Source of the DNA: CAZEHJ01 sp964512485
GTDB taxonomy: Bacteria; Bacteroidota; Rhodothermia; Rhodothermales; UBA10348
Length of the DNA stretch: 64,000 nucleotides
Assembly: GCA_964512485.1 (NCBI GenBank)
Contig: CAZEHJ010000002.1
Coordinates: 1 to 64,000, forward strand
Direction of reading: 5' to 3'
The notes under the pieces are model-generated. The model worked only from the letters and a program-made list of their open reading frames with translations, did no database searches and was not told the DNA's origin. Below are positions 44,978 through 54,171 of this stretch, piece after piece. The position numbers and the translations under genes were made by a program. Within the stretch, counting starts at the first letter, position 1; each line of letters begins with the position of its first letter.

Positions 44978-46975
44978 ATGAACTCAGCATCTACACATAT
45001 TCTGGCAGTGCTGCGCGTCATGATCGTCGCATGCATCTGTTTCTTCCTGGGAACTGCGAACGCATTGTCTCAGGTCCCTTTGGGCGAAAGCGATTTCTAC
45101 AAGATCGAAACACTTCCCATACCACAGGACGTCATTCTTGAAGTTGGCGGTCTGGACATTCTGCCCGACGGGCAGCTTGCCGTCTCCACCCGACGGGGTG
45201 AGATCTGGATGATCAAGAACCCGTCGATGACCGGACCGGCGCGGCCCACATTTACCCGGTATGCGCACGGACTCCACGAGGCACTCGGCGTAGCTTATCG
45301 GGATGGATCCATATTCGCGGCTCAGCGAAGCGAATTGACGCGGCTGCGCGACACCAATGGTGACGGCAGAGCAGATCTATACGAAACGATATACAGCTGG
45401 CCGCTCGCAGGGAATTATCACGAATATTCGTTCGGCCCATTGATTCGAGAGAACGGAAATATGCTTGTAACGCTGAACCTCGCATGGGTGGGTTACGGCG
45501 CGAGTCTTTCGAAATGGCGCGGTTGGATGTTGGAGATCACACCTGACGGTGAGATGACGCCGATGGCAACGGGTATGCGTTCACCTGCCGGCTTTGGCTT
45601 CGATATGGAAGGCGAGGTCTTTTACGGGGAAAATCAGGGTGACTGGATCGGTTCCGGATATATCACACACGTTGAAACCGGGGATTTTGTCGGGAATCCT
45701 GCCGGACTGAAGTGGACCGATCTACCTGGATCTCCACTCTCATTGAAACCCGAAGATGTGCCAGATACTGGTCTTCCGATGGTTGAAGTAGCACCCGATG
45801 TGCCGGGGCTGAAGCCACCAGCTGTCTGGCTTCCCCACACATTGATGGGTACCTCCACCTCCGATATTCTGGCGGACACTACTGCAGGCGCTTTCGGTCC
45901 TTTCGCTGGTCAATTGTTCGTTGGCGATCAGGGTCAGAGCAAGGTGATGCGGATTTATCTGGAGAAGGTCAAAGGCGTCTATCAAGGCGCAGCCTTCCCG
46001 TTCCGCGAAGGATTTTCCTCCGGTATTCTGAGAATGGTCTGGGGCAAAGACGGCTCAATGTTTGTTGGTATGACCAGTCGGGGCTGGGGGTCTACAGGAC
46101 CTGATCTGTATGGCCTGCAACGACTTGTATGGACCGGAAAGATGCCGTTTGAAGTCGAAACGGTACAGGCTCGCCCGGATGGATTTGAAATGACATTCAC
46201 CAAACCCGTTGACAAGAAAATCGCTGCGGACGCCGCATCATATCATGTCACGGGCTTTACCTATCAATATCATAGCGTATACGGCAGCCCGATCACTAAT
46301 CGGGAGACGACACCTGTTCGCGGCGTTGTAGTCGCGGATGACGGTATGAGTGCGCGCATCGTAGTTGATGGCTTGCGGGAGGGCTATATCCACGAGCTTA
46401 AAATGACTAGCCTGCGCTCAACAGAAGGGGAGCCGCTGCTTCACGATGCGGCATACTACACGCTGAATCAGATTCCGGAAGGCACAAGTCTGGAGTTGGA
46501 TTCAGGACAGTCCGAGAGCGGTGGCGCCGCGGAAGACGTTCGACAGGAAATTCAGCAGGCAAAGCGAGAAACCACCATGCCGGATGAATGGTCGAACGGC
46601 CCCGATGCAACCATTACGATTGGTACACAGCCGGGCCTTCGTTTCGATCAGCGTTCGTTCGATGTCCAGGCCGGCTCCCGGCTCAAGCTTGTGTTCAACA
46701 ATAACGACGACATGATGCACAATCTGCTCATCGTTGAGGGCGGTACGGCAGACAAGGTGGGTGACTATGCGATCGCTCTCGGTATCGATGGTCCTGAAAT
46801 GCACTATGTGCCCGACATGGATGAAGTTCTGTTTCATACCAAACTTCTGGAGCCCGAGACTGAGGAGGCTATTTACTTCACGGTTCCGGAAGAGCCGGGT
46901 GAGTACACATTTGTATGTACGTTTCCTGGCCATTCGTTTACCATGCGTGGCACGATGCGAGTTGTAGGCCGCTGA
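44978..46975 (+). CDS. PQQ-type sorbosone dehydrogenase-like protein fused to a plastocyanin-like domain
   Basis: 665 aa. Signal peptide (residues 1-30) and a beta-propeller of the sorbosone/glucose dehydrogenase type: VGGLDILPDGQLAVSTRRGE, LTRLRDTNGDGRADL, GMRSPAGFGFDMEGEVFYGENQG, LFVGDQGQSKVMR. The C-terminal ~120 residues are a type-1 copper domain: DVQAGSRLKLVFNNND, ligand His in DDMMHNLLIV near residue 580, and the Cys, His and Met ligands in FVCTFPGHSFTMRGTM near 645. The fusion suggests oxidation of a sugar with direct electron transfer to copper. Confidence 0.88.
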   Translation: MNSASTHILAVLRVMIVACICFFLGTANALSQVPLGESDFYKIETLPIPQDVILEVGGLDILPDGQLAVSTRRGEIWMIKNPSMTGPARPTFTRYAHGLHEALGVAYRDGSIFAAQRSELTRLRDTNGDGRADLYETIYSWPLAGNYHEYSFGPLIRENGNMLVTLNLAWVGYGASLSKWRGWMLEITPDGEMTPMATGMRSPAGFGFDMEGEVFYGENQGDWIGSGYITHVETGDFVGNPAGLKWTDLPGSPLSLKPEDVPDTGLPMVEVAPDVPGLKPPAVWLPHTLMGTSTSDILADTTAGAFGPFAGQLFVGDQGQSKVMRIYLEKVKGVYQGAAFPFREGFSSGILRMVWGKDGSMFVGMTSRGWGSTGPDLYGLQRLVWTGKMPFEVETVQARPDGFEMTFTKPVDKKIAADAASYHVTGFTYQYHSVYGSPITNRETTPVRGVVVADDGMSARIVVDGLREGYIHELKMTSLRSTEGEPLLHDAAYYTLNQIPEGTSLELDSGQSESGGAAEDVRQEIQQAKRETTMPDEWSNGPDATITIGTQPGLRFDQRSFDVQAGSRLKLVFNNNDDMMHNLLIVEGGTADKVGDYAIALGIDGPEMHYVPDMDEVLFHTKLLEPETEEAIYFTVPEEPGEYTFVCTFPGHSFTMRGTMRVVGR

Positions 46976-47006
46976 CATTTTCCTACGTCATCACCAGGGC
47001 GTTTCC

Positions 47007-49007
47007 ATGCTCCGAGCTATTCAACTTTTTGGTCTCCGTATTTTCTTGACCGCTCTTCTCGTTGTGCTTGCGAGCGCCTGTAACAGCGACGCGGGACAAC
47101 AACGTGACACCGACTCGGGTCTCCAACTGGTTACGCTGGGGGATTGGGTTTTTGAGCAGCCGTCGCTGTGGAAGCAGGAAGAAGGTTTACTCGAATTGGT
47201 ATCGCCGGGTACACCCCTGGAAGGAATACGTCGTCCATTTTCCGTTGCCCATCTGGCGGGAACGCAAAGTGTAGGTGATTTTCATTTGACGGCACAGGTC
47301 AAGTCGACTCAGGATCCTGACGTGGTAGGTAGAGACGTGATACTCGTTTTCGGATATCGTTCGGAATCCGAGTTTTACTATGCTCATCTTTCGAATGACA
47401 ACAAGGCAGCCGTGCACAACGGAATTTTTGTGGTCGACGGATCTGATCGTCGCCGCATTGACGATCAGGGCCCGGAAAACCCGCCGGAAACCCGTTTGAT
47501 GGATGAAGCATGGCATCAGATCAGGTTGGACAGGGATTCCCAAGCGGGTACGATAAAAGTATTCATGGACGATTTACGGGATCCATTGATTACAGCGACA
47601 GACGACACGTTCGATTCGGGGGCCGTGGGCTTTGGGTCGTTTGACGACACGGGCGCCATCCAAAATATCCGTCTCGAAAGCGGGACAGGTCCCCTTACAG
47701 ATCCGATTCCCGAAAGGGTCGAAGTGGGCAATCTTGTGCTCGGATTGGAAGAGTTTGCCCTTATTCCGGCGAGTGATCTTTCAGGCGGACCAAAAGCCCG
47801 AATCAACTACCTCGATCACGCAGGTGACAATTCTGGCCGGCTGTTCGTCAATGATTTACGTGGACGGCTGTATGTGATTGATGATTCCGAGGTTTCAGTG
47901 TATCTCGACCTGGCTGCTCAATTTCCAGATTTCTTCGGGGAGAATGGATTGGGATCCGGATTTGGATTTTTTGCTTTCCATCCTGATTTCGAGACGAATG
48001 GTAAGTTGTACACCATCCACACGGAGGCCGGTGATGCTCTGGACTCAAATACGCCGGACTATTCACACCGGGCAGGAGATGTTGTTCACGGCGTGTTGTT
48101 GGAATGGAAGACAGCGGAGCCGGTATCGCCCGTTTTCGACGGCACGTACCGAGAGGTCATGCGCCTGGGATTCCCGTCTCTGTTGCATGGAATACAACAG
48201 ATAGGTTTCAGGAGTCATGCAACTCGATCGGATGACGACTATGGGCTGCTCTATATCAGTGTTGGAGACGGTGAACGGCCGGGTTTTCAAACTGACAATC
48301 CTCAGTCGCTCGCCGCCCACACGGGCAAAATTTATCGGATTGATCCTTTGGGCAGCAATGCGCTGAATGGGGAGTATGGCATTCCAGAATCCAATCCATT
48401 CGTATCCGAAGAAGGAGCCCTCGGGGAAATTTGGGCGCTCGGACTCCGCAATCCTCACCGTTTCAGTTGGGATCCTGATACCGATGCTATGTACATCAGC
48501 CATATCGGTGAGCAAAACGTCGACAGCATATTCCCTGGCGAATCCGGTGCGAACTATGGGTGGAATTTGCGAGAGGGCGGATTCCGCTACGAAAAGGGGA
48601 ATCCTCTCAAAATCTATTCTCTGCTCCCGGGAACAGCAGATGATCGATTCACCAATCCCGTGGCGCGACTTGATCACGATGATATGAGAGCCCTTGTCGG
48701 AGGATTCGTGTATCGTGGCGACCGCCTTCCTGCGCTGTATGGAACCTACTTGTTTGCAGATATCGTCTCCGGGCGCATCTTTTACACTTCTGCTGAGGAG
48801 ATGAAGGAAGTCGGGTCAGAAGCCCTGATTCAGGAGGTTGGCCTCGAGGATTCAGACGGTGCCCATCAGCCTTTCGCTTATTTCGCAGAAGGACAGCGCG
48901 CCGACATTCGATTCGGAATGGATGAGAAGGGAGAGATCTACCTGCTGTCCAAATCCAACGGATCGATCTGGCGAATAGCATCGGCGTCGAACAATCCTCC
49001 GAACTAA
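47007..49007 (+). CDS. DUF1080-like / PQQ-dependent sugar dehydrogenase lipoprotein fusion
   Basis: 666 aa. Lipoprotein signal ending VLASACNSD. A laminin/DUF1080-type domain covers about residues 40-230 (GDFHLTAQVKSTQDPDVVG, WHQIRLDRDSQAGTIKVFM). The rest is a glucose/sorbosone dehydrogenase propeller: INYLDHAGDNSGRLFVNDLRG, ENGLGSGFGFFAFHPDF, LRNPHRFSWDPD near 490 and GESGANYGWNLREGG near 515. It oxidises a sugar at the cell surface, probably with PQQ. Third of three consecutive secreted proteins; the intergenic gap is 31 bp. Confidence 0.88.
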   Translation: MLRAIQLFGLRIFLTALLVVLASACNSDAGQQRDTDSGLQLVTLGDWVFEQPSLWKQEEGLLELVSPGTPLEGIRRPFSVAHLAGTQSVGDFHLTAQVKSTQDPDVVGRDVILVFGYRSESEFYYAHLSNDNKAAVHNGIFVVDGSDRRRIDDQGPENPPETRLMDEAWHQIRLDRDSQAGTIKVFMDDLRDPLITATDDTFDSGAVGFGSFDDTGAIQNIRLESGTGPLTDPIPERVEVGNLVLGLEEFALIPASDLSGGPKARINYLDHAGDNSGRLFVNDLRGRLYVIDDSEVSVYLDLAAQFPDFFGENGLGSGFGFFAFHPDFETNGKLYTIHTEAGDALDSNTPDYSHRAGDVVHGVLLEWKTAEPVSPVFDGTYREVMRLGFPSLLHGIQQIGFRSHATRSDDDYGLLYISVGDGERPGFQTDNPQSLAAHTGKIYRIDPLGSNALNGEYGIPESNPFVSEEGALGEIWALGLRNPHRFSWDPDTDAMYISHIGEQNVDSIFPGESGANYGWNLREGGFRYEKGNPLKIYSLLPGTADDRFTNPVARLDHDDMRALVGGFVYRGDRLPALYGTYLFADIVSGRIFYTSAEEMKEVGSEALIQEVGLEDSDGAHQPFAYFAEGQRADIRFGMDEKGEIYLLSKSNGSIWRIASASNNPPN

Positions 49008-49022
49008 ATCCAACATCCACGC

Positions 49023-50009
49023 ATGCTCATTTCGATTGAGGAACTCAAAACACTCTCAACCAGAGCGATCCTGACATACGGCTACACTGAGGAAGAAGCC
49101 GAGATCATTCTGGATATGTTGATGTACGCCCAGTTGAGAGGCAATAATCAGGGCATCGTCAAATTGATCGGGGAGGGAATGCCCAAAAATCCGGACTCGA
49201 AAGTACCTTCAATCGAGAAAGAAACCGCCGCCACCGCCATCATTCATGCGAACCTGTCGATGGAAGCGATTGCCATGGAAATGGCGGTAAACATGGTTAT
49301 TGAAAAAGCTAAAGCATCGGGCATTGCCATCGTTGGTACGCACACGGGGGAAGGATCTTCAGGTGCTGCCGGTTACTGGTCGCGAAGAATTGCCGATGCC
49401 GGATTGATTGGGATTACGATGTCGAGCTATCCCTGGCCCATGGTGCCCCCACATGGTTCATATGAACCCATGTTCTGCACCAACCCCATCGCCTGGGGTG
49501 TGCCGACTGAAAACGAGCCGATTGTGCTGGATATGTCGTCGTCGGGAATTGCCTATTACGGACTGGTGGAAGCCAAAACGCAAGGAGTCCAGGTTGGAGA
49601 AGGGCTCGGATATGACACAAACGGAAATGAAACAACGGACCCCGCAGAAATAATGGAGGGGGCTCTGCGGCCGTTTGACCGGGGTTTCAAGGGTGCCGGA
49701 CTCGCACTGATGGTTCAGATCATAGGAGGCGCATTGGTGGGAGGAGATTTCCTGAACCAGAGCAAGAACGACGGAAATGTCGTGATCGCCATCGATCCAG
49801 ACTCGATGATCGGAATGAAGCGATTCATCGATGAAACTACGAGTATGACGAGGGCCATGAAGAATGCCAAGAAACTCGACGGGGTGGACGAAGTGATGGT
49901 GCCCGGTGAGCGGGGTGACAGAATTCGATCGGCAACACTCGAGAGCGGTCAAATCGAGATTGAAGACAACCTTTTGGAGACCCTCCGAAAAGTCGCTCGG
50001 GGAAGCTGA
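49023..50009 (+). CDS. Ldh-family (malate/L-lactate/ureidoglycolate-type) NAD(P) oxidoreductase
   Basis: 328 aa, cytoplasmic. The family is recognised from AILTYGYTEEEAEIILDMLMYA, GIAIVGTHTGEGSSGAAGYWSRRIA, FCTNPIAWGVPTENEPIVLDMSSS near residue 150-170 and GFKGAGLALMVQIIGGALVG near 225-245. Members reduce 2-keto acids or oxidise 2-hydroxy acids, including sugar acids. The gene follows the dehydrogenase propeller by 15 bp and precedes two SDRs, so a sugar-acid step is plausible. Confidence 0.85.
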   Translation: MLISIEELKTLSTRAILTYGYTEEEAEIILDMLMYAQLRGNNQGIVKLIGEGMPKNPDSKVPSIEKETAATAIIHANLSMEAIAMEMAVNMVIEKAKASGIAIVGTHTGEGSSGAAGYWSRRIADAGLIGITMSSYPWPMVPPHGSYEPMFCTNPIAWGVPTENEPIVLDMSSSGIAYYGLVEAKTQGVQVGEGLGYDTNGNETTDPAEIMEGALRPFDRGFKGAGLALMVQIIGGALVGGDFLNQSKNDGNVVIAIDPDSMIGMKRFIDETTSMTRAMKNAKKLDGVDEVMVPGERGDRIRSATLESGQIEIEDNLLETLRKVARGS

Positions 50010-50174
50010 CGACGGCATTAGATGAAGAAAAGACTTCCCGACTGAACGAGGGCGGCCTGTTTGTAGCAGAGCGACCGGCAAGTTCGCTTTTATGACCTGA
50101 GACGGCTTAGGAAATCACCTCAAATCAGGTACATTCTCGAATCTGATTTACTTCCTCCCGATGAAAGGTGCAAA

Positions 50175-50936
50175 ATGCGTGGTTTGAAAGGGAAAAATGT
50201 GATTGTGACCGGCGGAGCCAGCGGTATCGGACAGGCAACCGCTGCACGTTTTATCGAGGAGGGCTGCTCCGTCTGCGTGTTCGATCGTGATGCTGATGCT
50301 CGCGCCAGGGTCGCACAGGAATTACCGGAGTTGACCGGCGTAATTGATGTCGACGTTTCGATCCTGGAACAGGTTCATAAGGCATTCGCCGAGGCGATCG
50401 ACCTCATGGGATCGATCGATGTGCTTATCAATAATGCTGGCATAAGTATCCGCCATGACTTCCTTGATACCACACCGGAAGAACTTGATAAGGTGTTGGG
50501 TGTGAATCTGAAGGGCGTTTTCTACATGGCTCAGACAGCCGCGCGGCACATGATGGAAAAAGGCTCTGGTGTAATTCTCAATACCGCTTCCACGGGAGGA
50601 TCTACAGCGTATCCACACTATGCTGATTACTGTGCGAGCAAGGGTGGCGTCATGGCATTGACACAGACCATGGCCCTGGAGTTAGCCCCGACGGTACGTG
50701 TGAACGCCATCTCCCCCGGATATGTACTTACGCCAATGCAGCGCGCCGAGTATTCGGACGAAATGCTGGAAGCTGTGAATCGCAAGATTCCGATGGGACG
50801 ACACGCGAAACCAGAAGAGATCGCTGCTCTATTTGCTTTCCTGGCGTCGGAGGATGCCGCATTTGCGACCGGCCAGGTTTATGTAATGGATGGAGCCGAG
50901 ACTACGGGTGGCCTTTGCAGTCAATGGGCTCATTAG
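50175..50936 (+). CDS. SDR-family oxidoreductase
   Basis: 253 aa. Motifs: VTGGASGIGQATAARF near residue 12, INNAGIS near 84, Ser in LNTASTGGS and Tyr/Lys in DYCASKGGVM near 155, and PGYVLTPMQ. The length and end (VYVMDGAETTGGLCSQWAH) are usual for sugar or sugar-acid dehydrogenases. The sequence 165 bp upstream is non-coding. A scaffold gap begins 8 bp after the stop. Confidence 0.85.
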   Translation: MRGLKGKNVIVTGGASGIGQATAARFIEEGCSVCVFDRDADARARVAQELPELTGVIDVDVSILEQVHKAFAEAIDLMGSIDVLINNAGISIRHDFLDTTPEELDKVLGVNLKGVFYMAQTAARHMMEKGSGVILNTASTGGSTAYPHYADYCASKGGVMALTQTMALELAPTVRVNAISPGYVLTPMQRAEYSDEMLEAVNRKIPMGRHAKPEEIAALFAFLASEDAAFATGQVYVMDGAETTGGLCSQWAH

Positions 50937-50943
50937 CTGAGGG

Positions 50944-51043
50944 NNNNNNNNNNNNNNNNNNNNNNNNNNNNNNNNNNNNNNNNNNNNNNNNNNNNNNNNN
51001 NNNNNNNNNNNNNNNNNNNNNNNNNNNNNNNNNNNNNNNNNNN
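50944..51043. other. Assembly gap of 100 N
   Basis: Exactly 100 N, the default size of an unsized scaffold gap. The base run left of it (TGAGGG) recurs directly right of it. The true gap may be zero or negative. Confidence 0.99.
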
Positions 51044-51109
51044 TGAGGGTGCATTAGATCGCAGCGACCTGATTTCGAAAATCGACAAGAAAGACCAGAG
51101 GATTGGAGC

Positions 51110-51871
51110 ATGAGACTGGAAGGAAAAGTTGCCCTTATAACAGGAGGGACCTCAGGGATCGGCAGCGCGACTGCTGCCCGCTTCGCGCGCGAGGGTGCCG
51201 CTGTCGCCATCACTGGACGCAACTCCGAACGTGGAGGGAAAGTCGTTCAGGAAATAGTCGACGCCGGAGGTGAGGCCTTGTTTATCCGATCCGACGTAAG
51301 GTTTGCTGCGGACTGTCGACAGGCGGTCGATCAGACTCTCGAACGCTTCGGTAAAATCGATGTGCTGTTCAATAACGCCGGAGTCTACCATCCGCGGACC
51401 GCTGTGGAGTGCACAGAAGAAGAGTGGGATGAAACGATTGACTCCAGTTTGAAGGGCGCCTTCCTGATGTCGAAATACACCCTGCCATCGATGATTGAGC
51501 GTGGCAGTGGCTCCATAATTCACACGAGCTCCGGGTGGGGAATTCTGGGTGGCGATCACGCGGCGGCGTATTGCGCGGCCAAGGGCGGACTGGTGATTAT
51601 GGCAAAAGCCATGGCAATCGATCATGGGCCACAAGGTATTCGCGTCAACTGCGTCTGCCCGGGCGATGTGGCAACTCCCATGCTTCCCGACGATGCGGCC
51701 AAGCGCGGCATGTCCTGGGAGGATTATTCTGCTGGTGCTGCAGATAGACCACTCGGTCGCGTTGGCACGTCGGAAGAAATAGCAGATGCGGTACTGTTTC
51801 TGGCCTCGGACGAGTCTGCGTTCATAACGGGCGAGTCTCTGGTCGTGGACGGTGGGGGTGTCGCTGGCTGA
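51110..51871 (+). CDS. SDR-family oxidoreductase
   Basis: 253 aa. Motifs: TGGTSGIGSATAARF near residue 12, FNNAGVYHPRT near 87, catalytic Ser in HTSSGWG and Tyr/Lys in AAYCAAKGGLV near 155, ending ITGESLVVDGGGVAG. Substrate unknown; glucose- or rhamnose-dehydrogenase-like SDRs share this layout. It is similar in design to the SDR on the other side of the gap but is clearly a separate gene. The 301 bp downstream has a possible tiny minus-strand gene. Confidence 0.85.
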   Translation: MRLEGKVALITGGTSGIGSATAARFAREGAAVAITGRNSERGGKVVQEIVDAGGEALFIRSDVRFAADCRQAVDQTLERFGKIDVLFNNAGVYHPRTAVECTEEEWDETIDSSLKGAFLMSKYTLPSMIERGSGSIIHTSSGWGILGGDHAAAYCAAKGGLVIMAKAMAIDHGPQGIRVNCVCPGDVATPMLPDDAAKRGMSWEDYSAGAADRPLGRVGTSEEIADAVLFLASDESAFITGESLVVDGGGVAG

Positions 51872-51915
51872 GACCTGACCATCCACATCGCACCACCATT
51901 CAGGCACCAGAAGTG

Positions 51916-52092
51916 TTACTGAACTTCAGTAAAAAGCCCCGAAGGCAGCTGTTCTTTCAGGTCCTCGATCAGATTGCCGTCAGAGGCGGTATTTGAACCT
52001 GTCGTCTGGTATTCATCTTTTTGTTTTCCCGGGGCTCGTTCGACAACCGCTGATTCAGGTTGGCGAGAAAACTTGGGTCCATAGTCGCTCAA
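51916..52092 (-). CDS. Possible 58 aa protein with a TTG start
   Basis: An uninterrupted minus-strand frame from TTG at 52092 reads MSDYGPKFSRQPESAVVERA and ends IEDLKEQLPSGLFTEVQ. The composition is polar and protein-like and fills a gap with no other gene. No Shine-Dalgarno is visible and I know no homologue, so it may be spurious or the tail of a decayed gene. Confidence 0.3.
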   Translation of the reverse strand: MSDYGPKFSRQPESAVVERAPGKQKDEYQTTGSNTASDGNLIEDLKEQLPSGLFTEVQ

Positions 52093-52172
52093 GAGTATAC
52101 AGAAGAAACCCGCTTACCACGCTGAATTTGCAATCTCAGGGCTATATTCGCTCGAACTAAAAAATTCTGATC

Positions 52173-52772
52173 ATGAGAGTAGTTGTCGTGGGTGCCAATG
52201 GTGCCGTTGGCCAGACCGCCGTTGCTGCCCTTTCGGGCAAACATGAAGTCATTCGGGTTGGCAGGACGAGCGGAGATATTCAGGCTGATATTGAAGACGC
52301 TGCGAGCATCCGGGCGATGTATGGGCAGACTGGAAAGGTCGATGCCGTGATCAGCGCGGTGGGTCACGTTCATTTCGGACCGGTACACGAGATGACTGGC
52401 GATCAGTTCATGTCGGGCATTCATGGAAAGGTGCTACCTCAGGTCAATCTGGTCCTGCTGGGATTCGAGTTCATGAATGATGGAGGATCCTTCACGCTGA
52501 CCAGCGGAGTTCTGAATCGAGATCCGATCCGCGGAGGATCGTGCGCGGCAGCCGCCAATGGAGCACTCGACGGCTTCGTGAAAGCCGCGGCGGTTGATAT
52601 GCCTCGAGGAATTCGTATCAACTCCGTCAGCCCGGAAGTACTGGAGTCATGCAGGGAAAAATATGACGGGTACTTTTGCGGACACGTACATGTAACCGAC
52701 GAAGCTGTCGGCCTCGCCTACAGCAAATCCGTGGAAGGATGTCTGACGGGACAGACGTTCATCGTTGAGTAG
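52173..52772 (+). CDS. Short SDR-like protein without the Tyr/Lys active site
   Basis: 199 aa. A Rossmann nucleotide loop VVVGANGAVGQTAV and AVISAVGHVHFG are present, as is RINSVSPEVL near residue 153. At the position of YxxxK the sequence reads SCAAAANGALDG, so the catalytic pair is missing. The family of about 200-residue SDR-like proteins with this change is widespread, and its activity is unclear. It converges with the APC permease gene with a 20 bp gap. Confidence 0.8.
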   Translation: MRVVVVGANGAVGQTAVAALSGKHEVIRVGRTSGDIQADIEDAASIRAMYGQTGKVDAVISAVGHVHFGPVHEMTGDQFMSGIHGKVLPQVNLVLLGFEFMNDGGSFTLTSGVLNRDPIRGGSCAAAANGALDGFVKAAAVDMPRGIRINSVSPEVLESCREKYDGYFCGHVHVTDEAVGLAYSKSVEGCLTGQTFIVE

Positions 52773-52792
52773 TCTTCAGGCGGCCGGGCTTT

Positions 52793-54118
52793 TTATGCAG
52801 CGGCAGACCTGCGTTTGCGAAATCCTGATCGGGCGAAGTAAAAAAGGACGCAAGCTCCAATCAAGGCCCCAACGGTCGTAGCCTCGCCCAACGGCATCTG
52901 GAAGAGAAGCCAGATAACGAACACAGAACTCAACAGCGGAATAATGGGGCCGAATGGAAGCTTGAATTCTCCCGGTTTCGGCATTCCGTGCACCTGACGT
53001 AACCTCAATACGGCGAAAATGACGCCGAGATCGACCAGCAACAGGGAGCCGGTTGCAACGACTGCCAGGTATTTAAATGTGCCGCTCAGCGCAAATACGC
53101 CAATGACCGTTGCAAAGAAAATTATCGCGATATGAGGCGTTTTGTACTTCGGATGCACCTTCGCGAGTGATTTTGGCAGGTTTTCGTCAAGCGCTGAAGC
53201 GAAGATCACCCTTGGAGCCCCGAGCATGTCCCCGCTGAGATTACTGTATATCGACATGACAACCGCTGCAATAAGCATCTTCCCGCCCCAATCGCCGAAA
53301 ACTTCGGTTGCCACAGCCACCAGTGGCGCCACGGTATTGGTGGCCAGATCGGCACCCAAAACTCCCTGCGAAACCGTTTGGAGTCCCACATATAGTAGAA
53401 GGACTCCACTCAATCCGAACAGGAGGCCGAGGGGCACCACCTTCGCCGAGTTTTTGATCTCTCCACTGGCGTTCAACGCTGATTCTGCTCCGTTGAAGGC
53501 GTAAAACAGCAGGATGGTACCAGCACCAATATTTGCAGCAGACGGCCACTCGGGAATCGCCAGATTTTGGAAGTCGATGACAAAAAGCCCGGCAATCACG
53601 AGAAGAACGAGGGGGACCAACTTGATCAGCGTGTTGAATACGTAGAGTCGCACGCCTCCTTTCACGCCTCGAACATTTACGATGGTCAGGAACGCAAGAA
53701 GCAGGATGATAAACGCAGCCCGTGGCAGAGTGCTTTTCAGCACCGGAATAACTACGGCCAAGGAGTCTACCATGAACACGGTAATAGCAGCATCGGCCAG
53801 AGCAGAGAATCCGAACCAGAACAGAATAGAGGCAATGAATCCAGGGAATTTTCCGAAGGCTTCTTCGACATAGGCGTAGGAGCCTCCACTGCGCGACACA
53901 CGACTACCGACCTCGGCAAAGCACAGAAAGATCAGCGCAACCGTTATCGAGCAAATGATGTAGGCGATGATGGCGCCTGATCCAAGCTCGGCTGCGACCA
54001 GTCCCGGCAACGCAAATATCCCACCTCCGACGACCAGATTGATCACGCCCAGTCCGAGGGCTCCGGTACCTATCACACGTACGAGTCCTTCGTCGCGGTT
54101 ACCGCTTGATGTAGTCAT
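52793..54118 (-). CDS. APC-family amino acid permease
   Basis: 441 aa, about twelve transmembrane segments. The APC signature is VVGGGIFALPGLVAAELG near residue 26; FAFNGAESALNASGEIKN-like segment is at about 200-225 and LGAPRVIFASALDENLPKSLAKVHPKYKTP near 300 matches the family. It is the last gene of a three-gene minus-strand unit with a cyclodeaminase-like and a D-threonine-aldolase-like enzyme, so it likely imports their substrate amino acid. Confidence 0.88.
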   Translation of the reverse strand: MTTSSGNRDEGLVRVIGTGALGLGVINLVVGGGIFALPGLVAAELGSGAIIAYIICSITVALIFLCFAEVGSRVSRSGGSYAYVEEAFGKFPGFIASILFWFGFSALADAAITVFMVDSLAVVIPVLKSTLPRAAFIILLLAFLTIVNVRGVKGGVRLYVFNTLIKLVPLVLLVIAGLFVIDFQNLAIPEWPSAANIGAGTILLFYAFNGAESALNASGEIKNSAKVVPLGLLFGLSGVLLLYVGLQTVSQGVLGADLATNTVAPLVAVATEVFGDWGGKMLIAAVVMSIYSNLSGDMLGAPRVIFASALDENLPKSLAKVHPKYKTPHIAIIFFATVIGVFALSGTFKYLAVVATGSLLLVDLGVIFAVLRLRQVHGMPKPGEFKLPFGPIIPLLSSVFVIWLLFQMPLGEATTVGALIGACVLFYFARSGFRKRRSAAA

Positions 54119-54171
54119 GGGTCTCTTTTTGGTGGTTAGGTCCGGGTGGGAATCTCAAATCGTAAGTCAAC

